Shown: positions 17,964 to 27,511, counted from the first letter of the stretch. The stretch is 64,000 nt of DNA from Hyphomonas chukchiensis (GCF_000682695.1 NZ_AWFG01000014.1:16342-80341); one strand, 5' to 3'. Numbers and translations: made by a program. The notes: a model not told the origin generated them from the letters alone.

Positions 17964-19625
17964 ATGCGCACCCCCTGCCTCGCCCTTTTCGCCCTCCTGC
18001 TCACCGCATGCGGCGGAAATGCACCGCCAGCGCCTGAAACACCTTCGGCCGCAAAAGTCACCGTCATCACTGGCGGCACGATCTATACGGGCAATCCGGA
18101 CCAGCCGACGGTCGAAGCCGTTGTCGTCGGCGCGGACGGGCGCATCACGGCGACCGTTCCGCCAACCTCTGCCGACTGGAGCGACGATGAAGTCACACTC
18201 ATCGACCTCAAGGGCGGGGTCATGTTCCCCGGCTTTACCGATGCGCACGTTCACCTGCTGGGCGTTGGCCAGCGCGAACTGACCCTGAACCTTGAAGGCA
18301 CCGCGTCCGTCGCCGAGCTCGTCAGCCGCGTCGAAGCGGAAGTGACCGACAAGGCGCCCGGTTCCGTCGTGTTCGGTCGCGGCTGGATCGAAACCGGCTG
18401 GCCTGAGGCGCGTATGCCCATGGCGTCGGACCTCGATCCTGTCAGTCCGGACCACAAGGTCATCCTGCAACGTTCCGATGGCCACGCCATGGTTGTGAAC
18501 GCCGCTGCGCTTGCCGCCGCAGGGATCACGAAGGACACGCCCGATCCTGAAGGCGGCCGCATTGAGCGCACTGAAGACGGCACGCCAAATGGCCTCCTCA
18601 TCGACAACGCGATGAATCTCGTCGCGCCGCTGATAGTTGCGCCGGATGCCGAGGGCCTGAAGACGGCGCTTGAAACTGGCGCAAAGCTTTATGCGTCGCG
18701 CGGGTGGACGGGAGGTCACAATATGAGCGTCGCGCCCGAACAGATCCCCCTGATGGAAGAACTGGACCAGGCGGGCCGCCTGCCGATCCGGCTCTACAAT
18801 GCGCTCGATGTTGAAGGCTTTGACATTGCCGCAGGCCGCCAGATGGAAACCGACACGATCACCAACCGCGCCGTGAAGATCTACATGGATGGCGCCCTCG
18901 GCAGCCGCGGCGCCCTGCTGATCGAACCCTATAGCGACCGCCCGGATACGTCTGGCCTCGCCCTGATGAGCCCGGAAGACCTCGCGGCGATCATGGCCCG
19001 CGCGGATGCCGCCAATGTCCAGCTCGCCATGCATGCGATCGGCGACCTGGCCGATCGGCGCATCCTCGAAGCGGTCGAGGCGGGCGGCTATGATGCGTCC
19101 CATCGCTGGCGCATCGAACACGCGCAGAACTTCGCTTTGGCGGACATACCCCGCGTCGGCGCAGATGGCCTGGTGGCCTCGATGCAGCCCTCCCATGCCA
19201 TTGGCGACCTTTTCTTTGCGCCCTCGCGCCTCGGCATGGACCGCCTTGCCGGCGCCTATGCCTGGCGCAGTCTCTGGGATAGCGGCGCAGTGGTGGCTGG
19301 CGGGTCCGACGCGCCCGTCGAGGTTGGATCGCCGCTGATCGAGTTCTACGCTGCCGTCTCCCGCAAGAGCCTCAAGGGTGAATCCGCCGAAGGCTGGCAC
19401 CCGGAACAGGCCCTGACACGGGAAGAGGCGCTTGCCCTCTTCACATCAAACGCTGCCTATGCCGCCTTCGAGGAAGACGATCTCGGCACGATCGAGCCCG
19501 GCAAGCTCGCCGATTTTACCGTCTTCGACCGCGACCTGATGACCGTGCCGGAAGCGGAAATCCTTCAGGCCAAACCGCTGATGACCATGGTGGGCGGCGA
19601 AGTTGTCTGGACGGCGCTGAACTAG
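17964..19625 (+). CDS. Amidohydrolase family lipoprotein (YtcJ-like)
   Basis: A 553-residue exported amidohydrolase. The signal peptide ends in a lipobox LLTAC (C16), so it is a predicted lipoprotein. The metal-dependent hydrolase motif GFTDAHVHLLG is present, followed by the Amidohydro_3 features HAIGDLADRRILEAVE, RIEHAQ and GSDAPVE. Members are YtcJ-like imidazolonepropionase-type hydrolases of unknown substrate. GGAAGGCTGCC precedes the ATG. Its stop overlaps the convergent GST stop (19622-19625). Confidence 0.9.
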   Translation: MRTPCLALFALLLTACGGNAPPAPETPSAAKVTVITGGTIYTGNPDQPTVEAVVVGADGRITATVPPTSADWSDDEVTLIDLKGGVMFPGFTDAHVHLLGVGQRELTLNLEGTASVAELVSRVEAEVTDKAPGSVVFGRGWIETGWPEARMPMASDLDPVSPDHKVILQRSDGHAMVVNAAALAAAGITKDTPDPEGGRIERTEDGTPNGLLIDNAMNLVAPLIVAPDAEGLKTALETGAKLYASRGWTGGHNMSVAPEQIPLMEELDQAGRLPIRLYNALDVEGFDIAAGRQMETDTITNRAVKIYMDGALGSRGALLIEPYSDRPDTSGLALMSPEDLAAIMARADAANVQLAMHAIGDLADRRILEAVEAGGYDASHRWRIEHAQNFALADIPRVGADGLVASMQPSHAIGDLFFAPSRLGMDRLAGAYAWRSLWDSGAVVAGGSDAPVEVGSPLIEFYAAVSRKSLKGESAEGWHPEQALTREEALALFTSNAAYAAFEEDDLGTIEPGKLADFTVFDRDLMTVPEAEILQAKPLMTMVGGEVVWTALN

Positions 19626-20257
19626 GCGTCTGGAAAGTTCCGCTCCCAGAAGGGCTGAAGCGCTTCAAGTGCCTTGGCCCTATTGGCAATTGCATCGAGT
19701 TTCGGCGCGTTGGCCGAAAACCATGCCTGGCGCGGTGTCCAGTGCACCATTACGCCGACATAGAGGTCAAGCGCCGAAAACCGCTCGCCGAGAAACCAGG
19801 GCGCGCCTGCGACCTCTTCAACAATATGCCACAACCGCTCACGATAGGCCGCGACTGCAGCCTTGAAAGGCGCCTGCGCCGCCTCAACGCTGACAAAGCG
19901 GGACGGGTCATCCACATAGGTAAAGGTCGGATAGATATTGGCCACGAGGTAAATCAGCCATCGCAGGAAAGCGGCCTGTTCCGGCGCGCCATTGCCCGGC
20001 ACAAGATCATCCCGGCCTGTATGCTGGGCGAGCCAGAGCGTGATCGCCGCGCTCTCTGTCATGATCTGCCCGTCGGGCAGAACCAGCGTCGGGATCTGCT
20101 TCAGCGGATTGACGTTTTCCAGCTTGGCGCGCGCTTCGGGTTCCTTGAACAGGTTGCCGACCTTCTCGAAACGGTAGTCCAGTCCGTAATGATCAAGCTG
20201 CGCCTCAACCAGCGCCGAGCCCCATCCGGGCGTGCCATAGAGTATGAAGCCTGCCAT
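19622..20257 (-). CDS. Glutathione S-transferase family protein
   Basis: About 211 residues with a thioredoxin-like GST_N domain (ILYGTPGWGSALVEA..., cis-proline in LKQIPTLVLPDG, then MTESAAITLWLAQ) and a helical GST_C domain. It is likely a cytosolic conjugation or peroxidase-type GST; substrate unknown. The start is uncertain. ATG at 20257 begins directly at the fold (MAGFILYGTP), whereas ATG at 20320 has a better ribosome site (GGGG eight bases upstream) and would add 21 residues. Divergent from cobS. Confidence 0.85.
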   Translation of the reverse strand: MAGFILYGTPGWGSALVEAQLDHYGLDYRFEKVGNLFKEPEARAKLENVNPLKQIPTLVLPDGQIMTESAAITLWLAQHTGRDDLVPGNGAPEQAAFLRWLIYLVANIYPTFTYVDDPSRFVSVEAAQAPFKAAVAAYRERLWHIVEEVAGAPWFLGERFSALDLYVGVMVHWTPRQAWFSANAPKLDAIANRAKALEALQPFWERNFPDA

Positions 20258-20412
20258 TTTTACAGCTACGGGCTCTCTTTCGATTTGGTCAAGTCCTTGC
20301 TCCAAACCTACCGGCGACATGAGTTTTCCCCTACGTCGCACTAGGCGTGTGCGCGTCGCGTGCTAGAACCTATACTGAAACGACACATCCTCCCCGACGA
20401 GACTGATATTTC

Positions 20413-21396
20413 ATGACTGTAATGAGCGAAACCGATGCCCTTGAGGGCCTGAAGCCAACAGAAAAAGTCAACGTGAAGAAGGTCTTCGGCCTCGACACGG
20501 CCATGACCGTTCACGGCTTCAAAACCCGCACCGAATACGTGCCCGAGATCGATCCGTCCTACCGGTTCGACCCGCAAACGACCATGGCTGTTCTGGCCGG
20601 CTTCGAGCACAATCGCCGCGTCATGGTCCAAGGCTATCACGGCACAGGCAAGTCGACCCATATCGAGCAGATCGCTGCGCGCCTCAACTGGCCGATGATC
20701 CGGGTCAACCTCGACAGCCATGTCAGCCGGATCGACATGGTCGGCAAGGATGCCATTGTCCTCAAAGAGGGCAAGCAGATCACCGAATTCCGCGAAGGCA
20801 TCCTGCCCTGGGCCCTTCAGCGCCCGGTCGCCATCTGTTTCGACGAATATGACGCCGGCCGCCCGGACGTGATGTTCGTGATCCAGCGCGTTCTGGAAGC
20901 GAGCGGCAAGCTCACACTGCTCGACCAGAACCGCGTCATCGCGCCGAACCCGTTTTTCCGTCTCTTCGCTACGACGAACACGGTCGGCCTCGGCGACACG
21001 ACCGGCCTCTATCACGGCACGCAGCAGCTGAACCAGGGCCAGATGGACCGCTGGAGCATCGTCACGACGCTGAACTATCTTGAGCACGATGCTGAAGTCG
21101 AAATCGTGAAGACCAAGGCGACCGGCGTGGATGATGACACACTGTCCAAGATGGTTACGCTCGCTGATCTCACGCGGAACGCCTTCATGGCGGGCGATCT
21201 CTCCACCGTGATGAGCCCGCGGACCGTGATCACATGGGCTGAAAACTATGCGATCTTCCAGAATCTCGGCCATGCCTTCCGCATGACCTTCCTCAACAAG
21301 TGCGATGAACTCGAGCGGCCTCTCGTGGCCGAGATGTACCAGCGCTGCTTTGCCGAGGAACTGCCCGAGAGCGCACTGATGGTGAAGGTCGCCTGA
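20413..21396 (+). CDS. cobS: CobS, AAA+ subunit of cobaltochelatase
   Basis: A 327-residue MoxR-type AAA+ ATPase with Walker [10 protein letters not shown] (74-82), Walker B AICFDEYD and [19 protein letters not shown], closely matching aerobic-pathway CobS. With CobT and CobN it inserts cobalt into hydrogenobyrinate diamide. No cobN or other cobalamin gene is in the window. A dienelactone hydrolase gene separates it from cobT. The operon probably runs cobS-DLH-cobT (gaps of 14 bases and a 1-base overlap). Confidence 0.93.
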   Translation: MTVMSETDALEGLKPTEKVNVKKVFGLDTAMTVHGFKTRTEYVPEIDPSYRFDPQTTMAVLAGFEHNRRVMVQGYHGTGKSTHIEQIAARLNWPMIRVNLDSHVSRIDMVGKDAIVLKEGKQITEFREGILPWALQRPVAICFDEYDAGRPDVMFVIQRVLEASGKLTLLDQNRVIAPNPFFRLFATTNTVGLGDTTGLYHGTQQLNQGQMDRWSIVTTLNYLEHDAEVEIVKTKATGVDDDTLSKMVTLADLTRNAFMAGDLSTVMSPRTVITWAENYAIFQNLGHAFRMTFLNKCDELERPLVAEMYQRCFAEELPESALMVKVA

Positions 21397-21410
21397 GCGG
21401 AGACACCTGA

Positions 21411-22079
21411 ATGACAACGACCAGCCTGACCCTTAAAAGCCATGACGGCTTTACCTTTGGTGCCGTGCGCATCGAAGCAAAAGGTGTACGCAAGGGTGGG
21501 CTGATTGTCGTACAGGAAATTTTCGGCATCAATTCCGACATGATCCGCGCTGGCGAGCGCTTCGCGGCTGAAGGCTACGAAGTGCTCCTGCCGTCCATGT
21601 TTGATCGTCAGAAGCCCGGCTTTGCCCGCGAAGACCATTCAGTCGAAGCCATGACTGAGGGGGCTGGTTATGCGCGGGCCAATGGCCTGGACGCGGCTAT
21701 GGCCGATATTGGCGCCTGTGTTGATGCCCTGGAGCGCCCGGTCTTCATCACCGGCTTTTGCTATGGCGGATCGATTGCCTACCTGGCCGCCTGCCGGCTG
21801 AGGGGCATTGTTGCGGCTTCCGCCTATTATGGCAGCCTGTTGCCATCCTTCCAGACGGCGGAACCGAGATGTCCCGTCGCGGCCCATTTCGGCAGAAACG
21901 ATCCGCACATCCCGATGGAAGGTGTTGAAGCCTTCGCGGCGGCCCGCAAGGATGTGCAGGTACACATCTACGACGCTGGCCACGGCTTTGCCCGGCAGGG
22001 GTATGATGATCATGATGCCGCCAGTGATGCCCTTGCCTTCAAACGCACGCTGGACCTGTTCTCAGACGCGGTGCAGTGA
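21411..22079 (+). CDS. Dienelactone hydrolase family protein
   Basis: A 222-residue alpha/beta hydrolase. It opens with [26 protein letters not shown], has the cysteine nucleophile in GFCYGGS (about C116), and has acid/histidine residues in [10 protein letters not shown] and YDAGHGF, i.e. the C-D-H triad of dienelactone hydrolases. Its stop and the cobT start share a base (TGATG), so it is translationally coupled to cobT; why it is in a cobaltochelatase operon is unclear. Confidence 0.9.
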   Translation: MTTTSLTLKSHDGFTFGAVRIEAKGVRKGGLIVVQEIFGINSDMIRAGERFAAEGYEVLLPSMFDRQKPGFAREDHSVEAMTEGAGYARANGLDAAMADIGACVDALERPVFITGFCYGGSIAYLAACRLRGIVAASAYYGSLLPSFQTAEPRCPVAAHFGRNDPHIPMEGVEAFAAARKDVQVHIYDAGHGFARQGYDDHDAASDALAFKRTLDLFSDAVQ

Positions 22080-24073
22080 TGGCAAAGGAAACAAGCCCGC
22101 AGGAACTCTTCAAGCAGGCCCTCGCCGCCACGACCAAGGCGATGAGCGCCGACCGCGAGGTCGAAGTCGGCTTTGGCAATGATGCCGGGTCAGATGCCGC
22201 GCGCATCGTGCTGCGCCCGCCGCCGGTCGAGGTGCCCGCGCCTGTGGCCGCCCGTATCCGCGGCGAGGCAGATGCCGTGGCGCTCCGCCGGGCCCACCAT
22301 AATGAGGCCGCCCACCTCCAGCACCGTCCGCAGGGCGACCTGCCGCGCCGCGTCTATGATGCTGCCGAACATGCGCGCATCGAAAGCCTCGGGGCCAACG
22401 CCATGCGCGGTACGGCCAATAATCTCGATGCCGTGCTGGAACATCGCAGCAAGTCCGGCGAATTCGCCATGGGCGCCGAAGAGCCCGAGGCGATCCTTGC
22501 GCCCGCGCTTGAATTCCTCCTGCGCGAAAAGCTGACAGGCCGCCCCCTCCCGGAAGGCGCGAAACGCGTGGCCGATGTCTGGCGCGAACGCGTCGAGGCC
22601 GATACAGGCGGCGCGCTCGACAAGCTGATTGGCCAGTTGCACGACCAGTCCGGTTTTGCCCGCACCATCCGCGAAATGATCCGCGACCTGACGGCAGGCG
22701 ACCAGTCCGGCGACGAGTCGCAATCCGAGGACGAGCAGCAACAGGAAGAAAGCGAAGACGACCAGCAATCCCAGCAGGGCGAGCAGGACATGGAGTCCGA
22801 AGAGCCCATGGGTGCCTCTGCCGAGGAGATGGAAGCCGGCGACACCGAGGAAATGGACGGCGAGGAAACCAATGTCAGCGTCGATCAGGACGCCGACATG
22901 GAAGCCGATGACGAACCGGACGACAGCGATGACGGTTCCAAGCCGTTGCGTCCCAACTTCCGTGACGGCGACGAGCGCGACCGCTTCAACTATCAGGTCT
23001 TCACGCGCGCCCATGATGAAGTGGCGCAGGCCCCCGATCTTTGCGACCCGGAAGAACTGACCCGGCTGCGTGCCTATCTCGATCACCAGCTTCAGGGCCT
23101 TCAGGGCGCCGTGTCGAAACTGGCCAACAAGCTGCAGCGCCGCCTCATGGCGCAGCAGAACCGCTCGTGGAGCTTTGACCTTGAAGAGGGCGTGCTGGAT
23201 ACGGCCCGTCTCACGCGTGTCATCACCGATCCGACAGCGCCGCTCAGCTTCAAGCAGGAAGACGACAGCAATTTCCGCGACACGGTCGTCACGCTCCTGC
23301 TCGACAATTCCGGCTCCATGCGGGGTCGCCCGATCATGGTCGCGGCCCTCTGCGCTGACATCCTTGCCCGCACGCTTGAACGCTGCGGCGTGAAGACCGA
23401 GATTCTCGGCTTCACCACAAAGGCATGGAAGGGTGGCCTGTCGCGTGAGGACTGGGTGCGCGGCGGCAAGCCGAACGGCCCCGGCCGTCTCAACGATATT
23501 CGCCACATCGTCTACAAGCAGGCCGATGCCCCATGGCGCCGTGCCCGCAAGAACCTTGGCCTGATGATGCGCGAAGGCCTGCTGAAAGAGAATATCGACG
23601 GCGAGGCCCTGCTCTGGGCGCATGACCGCCTGCTCGCCCGCCCCGAACAGCGCAAGATCCTGATGGTGATTTCCGATGGTGCGCCGGTGGATGATTCCAC
23701 GCTCAACGTGAACATCGGCAACTATCTGGAGCGCCACCTGCGCCAGGTCATCGACGAGATCGAGAATCGCAGCCCGATCGAACTCATCGCCATCGGCATC
23801 GGCCATGACGTGACGCGCTATTACAAGCGCGCCGTTACCATTGTTGACGCCGAACAGCTCGGCGGCGCGATGACCGAACAGCTCGCCAGCCTGTTTGACG
23901 AGAACGGCCCCAATCCGCAGGCCATGGCCATCCCGCCGCTGACGGAGCGTACGGTGCGCGGCGCCGTCTCCGGGGCCGCAAGCGGCGCGCCGAGTTATGG
24001 CGGCCGCAAGGTCGATCTTGGCCGCGACGTCAAAACCACGACGCTTCAGGCCGTGAAAGGCCCGAAACGCTAG
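22079..24073 (+). CDS. cobT: CobT, VWA subunit of cobaltochelatase
   Basis: A 664-residue partner of CobS. An N-terminal helical region precedes a highly acidic, Glu/Asp/Gln-rich linker (about 215-300). A C-terminal von Willebrand A domain has an intact MIDAS DNSGS starting at D409 and the closing ISDGAPVDD. This layout matches CobT of the oxygen-dependent cobaltochelatase. The ATG at 22079 overlaps the upstream stop; a GTG one codon earlier is possible. The acidic linker is family-typical, not an artefact. Confidence 0.93.
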   Translation: MAKETSPQELFKQALAATTKAMSADREVEVGFGNDAGSDAARIVLRPPPVEVPAPVAARIRGEADAVALRRAHHNEAAHLQHRPQGDLPRRVYDAAEHARIESLGANAMRGTANNLDAVLEHRSKSGEFAMGAEEPEAILAPALEFLLREKLTGRPLPEGAKRVADVWRERVEADTGGALDKLIGQLHDQSGFARTIREMIRDLTAGDQSGDESQSEDEQQQEESEDDQQSQQGEQDMESEEPMGASAEEMEAGDTEEMDGEETNVSVDQDADMEADDEPDDSDDGSKPLRPNFRDGDERDRFNYQVFTRAHDEVAQAPDLCDPEELTRLRAYLDHQLQGLQGAVSKLANKLQRRLMAQQNRSWSFDLEEGVLDTARLTRVITDPTAPLSFKQEDDSNFRDTVVTLLLDNSGSMRGRPIMVAALCADILARTLERCGVKTEILGFTTKAWKGGLSREDWVRGGKPNGPGRLNDIRHIVYKQADAPWRRARKNLGLMMREGLLKENIDGEALLWAHDRLLARPEQRKILMVISDGAPVDDSTLNVNIGNYLERHLRQVIDEIENRSPIELIAIGIGHDVTRYYKRAVTIVDAEQLGGAMTEQLASLFDENGPNPQAMAIPPLTERTVRGAVSGAASGAPSYGGRKVDLGRDVKTTTLQAVKGPKR

Positions 24074-24140
24074 GCAAAAGCCTGTCCCATATTTTTGCCT
24101 TCATGCTAGGGTTTGATGGGGCAAGTCAGGGGACGAAACG

Positions 24141-25931
24141 ATGCTGCAAAAAATGATCCGCACGCCTGTAGCCAAGCTTGCCTGCGTGGCCCTCTTCGGC
24201 CTCATGGCTGCCTGTGCCTCCAAGCCGGAACCCGACCGCCTCGTCCTGCTTGGCGATGCGCAGGCTGCCGGGGACACCGCCGAACAGGTCGCCCAGGCCC
24301 GCGCCCTGCTCGCTGATCCTACTGTCACGGGCGACCTGCGCGCAGACCTTGGCGATATCCTCGCAGACGCCGGCCAAACCGAAGCCGCCCTCGTCGCGTA
24401 TCGCCAGGTGCTGACCGAGGCGAGCGCCGCGACGCCGCCCGACTATGCCTACCAGATAGACCTGCGCGCCCGCATGGCCGAGATCGCCCTTGCTGCGGGC
24501 GACAAGCCGCGCGCCACCGAAGAACTGTCCGCCGCCATCAGGCAGGTCCGCATCCATCTCGGCGCAGACCATCCGCGCCTCGCCCCGCTCCTCGCCTTCG
24601 CCATCGAGAACGATCTCGATACAGCCCGCATCACTGAGATTACGGGCCTCAATGTCGGTGATGCGCTGGCCGAAAGCGTGGAGCGTGGCCGCGAGCGCAC
24701 CTTTGCCGCCGCCTCGACCCGCGGCCGCGCCCTCGGCCCGGAACCGGACTTTGACCTCGTCCGCGTCTTCTTCGGCACCAACCGCGCCCCCACGATCAAG
24801 CGCGTCGCCATGGTTGACGGCAAGCCGGTCTTCGATCCCTATAAATACTATGGCGGCAAGCATGCCCCGCTCGCCACGGGCAGCGTCATGGTCTCCGTGC
24901 CGCGCAACCGCGCCGTCGGCGACATCCCCAAGCCCAGCATTTTCAGCTTCGACCGCCGGCCTGATCCCGCCAAACATGTCATCCTCGGTGACATGCAGGT
25001 GGACGCGACCATGGCTGAATTCCTCGCCAATGTGCGCATCTCGCTCGCCCGCTCGCAGCGCCGCGAGATTTTCATCTTCATCCATGGCTACAATAATGAT
25101 TTCCCGACAGCGGTTGAGCGCACCGCCCAGCTCGCCGTAGACCTCGAAATCGACGGTGCACCCGTCCTCTACTCATGGCCTTCGGCCGGCAGCGTCTTCG
25201 GCTACAAGGCCGACCGCGCCCAGATCACGCAGGCCACGATCGACGACCTCGAACATTTCCTCCACGTCCTCACCGAGCAGACCGGCGCGGAGCGCGTCAA
25301 TATCGTCGCCCATTCCATGGGCAATGAATTCCTCGTCCGTGCCCTGCAGGAAATGGCCGACGACGAGCGCGCCGTGCCCTCGCCCTTCGATCAGGTCGTC
25401 TTCGCCTCGCCCGATGTCGACGCCGATGACTTCATCGAGATGATGAACCGCGTCCATGGCCTCGCCAGGGACATGACGCTCTATGCCAGCGCAAAGGACC
25501 GCGCCCTGCAGGCCTCCAGCCGCTTCAACAAATCCGGCCGCCGCGCAGGCGATGCGAGCGAGCCGGTCCTGCTCGCGGGCCTCAACACGGTCGACACGAC
25601 ACCGGGCTCAACGGGCGGCCTTGCGCTTGGCCATTCCGACATCTTTGGCGCCGCCTTCCCGGATTTCCAGGCCATCACATGGCTCAGCCTCGAGCCGGAG
25701 CAGCGCTGCGTCCTCGGCAAGCGCGAAGGCAAGACCGGCACGGCCTGGATCTTCGGCACGCCGCGGGCGGACTATTGCGACGCCGAAGACTTCGCCACCG
25801 CCATGACCGCCGTCCGCCGCCTCGGCCCGGACAAGGCGCTCACCGAACTCCAGTCCCGCGCCCTCTCCGGCATCGGCGACGCCGCCCGCTGGCAATCGGC
25901 CCTGCGAATTGTCGAGAGCCTGAACGAATAG
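24141..25931 (+). CDS. DUF900 alpha/beta hydrolase, predicted lipoprotein with helical N-terminal region
   Basis: A 596-residue exported protein. A signal peptide ends in lipobox LMAAC (C26). A helical, TPR-like region follows (about 40-180, AQARALLADPTV, AALVAYRQVL). The C-terminal DUF900 hydrolase domain begins at RVFFGTNRAP and includes FIFIHGYNNDF, LYSWPSAGSVFGY and nucleophile S392 in AHSMGN. This is an esterase-like domain of unknown substrate. Codon use is extremely G/C-rich in third position, unlike the cassette that follows. The ATG follows GGGGACGAAACG. Confidence 0.88.
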   Translation: MLQKMIRTPVAKLACVALFGLMAACASKPEPDRLVLLGDAQAAGDTAEQVAQARALLADPTVTGDLRADLGDILADAGQTEAALVAYRQVLTEASAATPPDYAYQIDLRARMAEIALAAGDKPRATEELSAAIRQVRIHLGADHPRLAPLLAFAIENDLDTARITEITGLNVGDALAESVERGRERTFAAASTRGRALGPEPDFDLVRVFFGTNRAPTIKRVAMVDGKPVFDPYKYYGGKHAPLATGSVMVSVPRNRAVGDIPKPSIFSFDRRPDPAKHVILGDMQVDATMAEFLANVRISLARSQRREIFIFIHGYNNDFPTAVERTAQLAVDLEIDGAPVLYSWPSAGSVFGYKADRAQITQATIDDLEHFLHVLTEQTGAERVNIVAHSMGNEFLVRALQEMADDERAVPSPFDQVVFASPDVDADDFIEMMNRVHGLARDMTLYASAKDRALQASSRFNKSGRRAGDASEPVLLAGLNTVDTTPGSTGGLALGHSDIFGAAFPDFQAITWLSLEPEQRCVLGKREGKTGTAWIFGTPRADYCDAEDFATAMTAVRRLGPDKALTELQSRALSGIGDAARWQSALRIVESLNE

Positions 25932-25937
25932 GCCGGT

Positions 25938-26345
25938 TCATCCCGGCCGCTGTGCCACGGCCGCAAAGGCGGGTCTTATCTCGTTCAGGTACTTGATCGC
26001 CTTCTCGCGATGCTTAGTCGATTTCGCCTTCTTGGGCATGCGGCTCAGCCAGTGCTTGTTCGGGCCGATGGGTCTTTCCCGCGACAGGGCCAGCGTTGTC
26101 GGCAGCGGCTGGCGCGACATCACGTCGACATAGGTATCCAGTTCGGCCAGCGAGGTGAACACCAGCTCCACCCCGTCAATTTCCACCATCAGCACCGGCC
26201 AGCCTTCGCCCGGCACAGGCCCCGGCCTTGGCGGGTCGAACACGGTCGCCGTGTTCAAGCTCTGGCCGTCCAGCGGCGTGTGCACCCAATAGGTCATCAC
26301 CGAAATCGGCGGCGTCTTCCAATAGGTAATCTGGTAGAACTTCAC
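25938..26345 (-). CDS. Hypothetical protein, family not recognised
   Basis: A 135-residue soluble protein with no signal peptide or TM. It contains a beta-rich N-terminal half (KFYQITYWKTPPISVMTYWVHTP) and a basic C-terminal helix region (MPKKAKSTKHREKAIKYLN). The start is probably GTG at 26345 with GAGGGG seven bases upstream. It converges on the hydrolase gene with 6 bases between stops and is divergent from the low-GC cassette. Its own base composition is high-GC, so it belongs with the left flank rather than with the cassette. Confidence 0.6.
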   Translation of the reverse strand: MKFYQITYWKTPPISVMTYWVHTPLDGQSLNTATVFDPPRPGPVPGEGWPVLMVEIDGVELVFTSLAELDTYVDVMSRQPLPTTLALSRERPIGPNKHWLSRMPKKAKSTKHREKAIKYLNEIRPAFAAVAQRPG

Positions 26346-26465
26346 TTCCCGGCCCCTCGCTCCGGCACGCTATCTTGACGGGATAAATCTAGGCAGCGCG
26401 CCCGGCATGGCAAGAGTTGGCGCAAGTCGGGTTGGCGGCATCACTCCGCTTAACCAATCCTGCGC

Positions 26466-26495
26466 TTGCTACCAAAGAGAGCCTTGATGTATACT
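26466..26495 (+). promoter_or_regulatory. Sigma70-like promoter of the Trypco2 cassette
   Basis: -35 TTGCTA (26466-26471), an 18-base spacer and a strong -10 TATACT (26490-26495), 34 bases upstream of the first cassette gene. It is the most canonical -10 I saw in the window, in keeping with an element that brings its own promoter. Confidence 0.6.
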
Positions 26496-26529
26496 GAAAG
26501 TAGATATCCGGTGGTGAGGGATAGAGCTA

Positions 26530-26853
26530 ATGCAAAATGAAGTCGAAATATCCGATCTCATATCGAAGTTGGCCAGTGGTATACGGCAGGCTGAGAAGAC
26601 CTCTAGGCAGTCAGGAGAGAAGCCGACGATTGCGCTTTCTGCCTGCGAAATTGAACTCTATGTCGAGGCCCAAGTGGAAAGTGGCGGCGGAATAAAGTTT
26701 TGGGTAGTTAGCGCCGAAGCAAAAGGCGGGCTTAAGCGCTCTCACAAGATAAAGTTGACGTTCGGACCCGCAGGGCAACCGAGTGCATTCGTGTCTGCAT
26801 CGCAGGGGGCTGCCCCGCCGATACCAGAAAAGGTGAATAGAGATCGGAAGTAG
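26530..26853 (+). CDS. Trypco2 (trypsin-co-occurring domain 2) protein
   Basis: A 107-residue protein matching the Trypco2 pattern. It has a short N-terminal helix (ISDLISKLASGIRQAE), then a beta sandwich-like core with IELYVEAQVESGGGIKFWVV and AEAKGGLKRSHKIKLTF. The C-terminal 25 residues are proline/serine-rich and probably flexible. Trypco2 domains are known from bacterial conflict systems, usually fused or adjacent to trypsin-like proteases; none is nearby here. The ATG follows GAGGG by 9 bases. It is the first gene of a three-gene, lower-GC cassette. The family call is by eye; a profile search would settle it. Confidence 0.75.
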   Translation: MQNEVEISDLISKLASGIRQAEKTSRQSGEKPTIALSACEIELYVEAQVESGGGIKFWVVSAEAKGGLKRSHKIKLTFGPAGQPSAFVSASQGAAPPIPEKVNRDRK

Positions 26854-26873
26854 AACTAGCGAGGTGCCAATGG

Positions 26874-27101
26874 ATGGCTAATCCTGAAACAGCTCGGTGG
26901 CTAAGGCAAAAGCTGAACGAAGATCGTGATTTCGTAATGAAATATGACCGTCAATGGGTCGCGGTCCGCTATAATGAAGTCATAGCGGCTCGTCATAATG
27001 TGCGCGAACTGATTACGCTCGTGTCCGAGATAAGTGGAATGGATGACCCTATCAAGGAGAAACCCGTTATAAGTTTTGTTACCGCTGGGATTTTACAGTA
27101 A
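26874..27101 (+). CDS. DUF5678-like small protein
   Basis: A 75-residue protein resembling DUF5678: an N-terminal helix ARWLRQKLNEDRDFVMKY, then RQWVAVRYNEVIAARHNVRELITLV, the W-V-A-V strand and following helix being the hallmark. The function of DUF5678 is unknown. It uses the ATG at 26874, preceded by GAGG nine bases upstream, and its stop codon overlaps the start of the protease gene (TAATG at 27099-27103). Local GC is about 45%, the lowest in the neighbourhood. Translational coupling suggests it is made with, and acts with, the protease. Confidence 0.65.
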   Translation: MANPETARWLRQKLNEDRDFVMKYDRQWVAVRYNEVIAARHNVRELITLVSEISGMDDPIKEKPVISFVTAGILQ

Positions 27102-27511
27102 TGTCCCGAACTATCACATTCACTCATGACTATGACTGGCACAATCAACCAGGCGGCGCCGCTCACAACCGCCGACCTTACTCCGAAGTTGTGATTTTCG
27201 ACCAGCCCATTTCGCTTCAGCTATCAGTATTTGCCATCGTAGATACCGGCGCGGATTGGCTCCAATTGCCTGAAGAAGCGCTTTATCAACTTGGCTACAC
27301 ATCTAGCGGAAGCACACCAGTGTTGGATGCTTCAATGTGCAATGTGCCGTTCAACATTTACAATGGGGTTGAGGTTGAAATAGAAGGACAATCGGTGACT
27401 TTAGACCATGTACTAGCCCGACCTGGAGTGCCTGCTTTGCTGGGCCGAGCCGCCTTTTTTACCGTATTTGAGCCGGGATTTGACAGGACTGGCTGGCTTT
27501 ACAGATTTTAA
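27101..27511 (+). CDS. Retropepsin-like aspartic protease
   Basis: A 136-residue protein with a single aspartic-protease active-site motif: AIVDTGADWLQLP (DTGA at 48-51), then a flap-like region, and ALLGRAAFFTVFEPGFD (112 onward), the pattern of clan AA retropepsins. One DTG per chain means it would have to work as a homodimer, like retroviral proteases. There is no signal peptide, so it is cytoplasmic. Its start overlaps the DUF5678-like stop. Its stop is 1 base from the argG stop on the other strand, so the cassette ends exactly where argG ends. Confidence 0.78.
   Translation: MSRTITFTHDYDWHNQPGGAAHNRRPYSEVVIFDQPISLQLSVFAIVDTGADWLQLPEEALYQLGYTSSGSTPVLDASMCNVPFNIYNGVEVEIEGQSVTLDHVLARPGVPALLGRAAFFTVFEPGFDRTGWLYRF

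Noticed and set aside
17937..19400. 487-codon open frame antisense to the amidohydrolase
   Set aside because: Shadow frame; composition follows the sense gene's codon structure.
22190..23806. 538-codon open frame antisense to cobT
   Set aside because: GC-rich antisense shadow; no ribosome site and the sequence has no recognisable domain, while cobT is certain.
24072..24100. Hairpin-like AGGCAAAA/TTTTGCCT after cobT
   Set aside because: An 8-base AT-containing stem with a 13-base loop and no T-run at the end; too weak to call a terminator.
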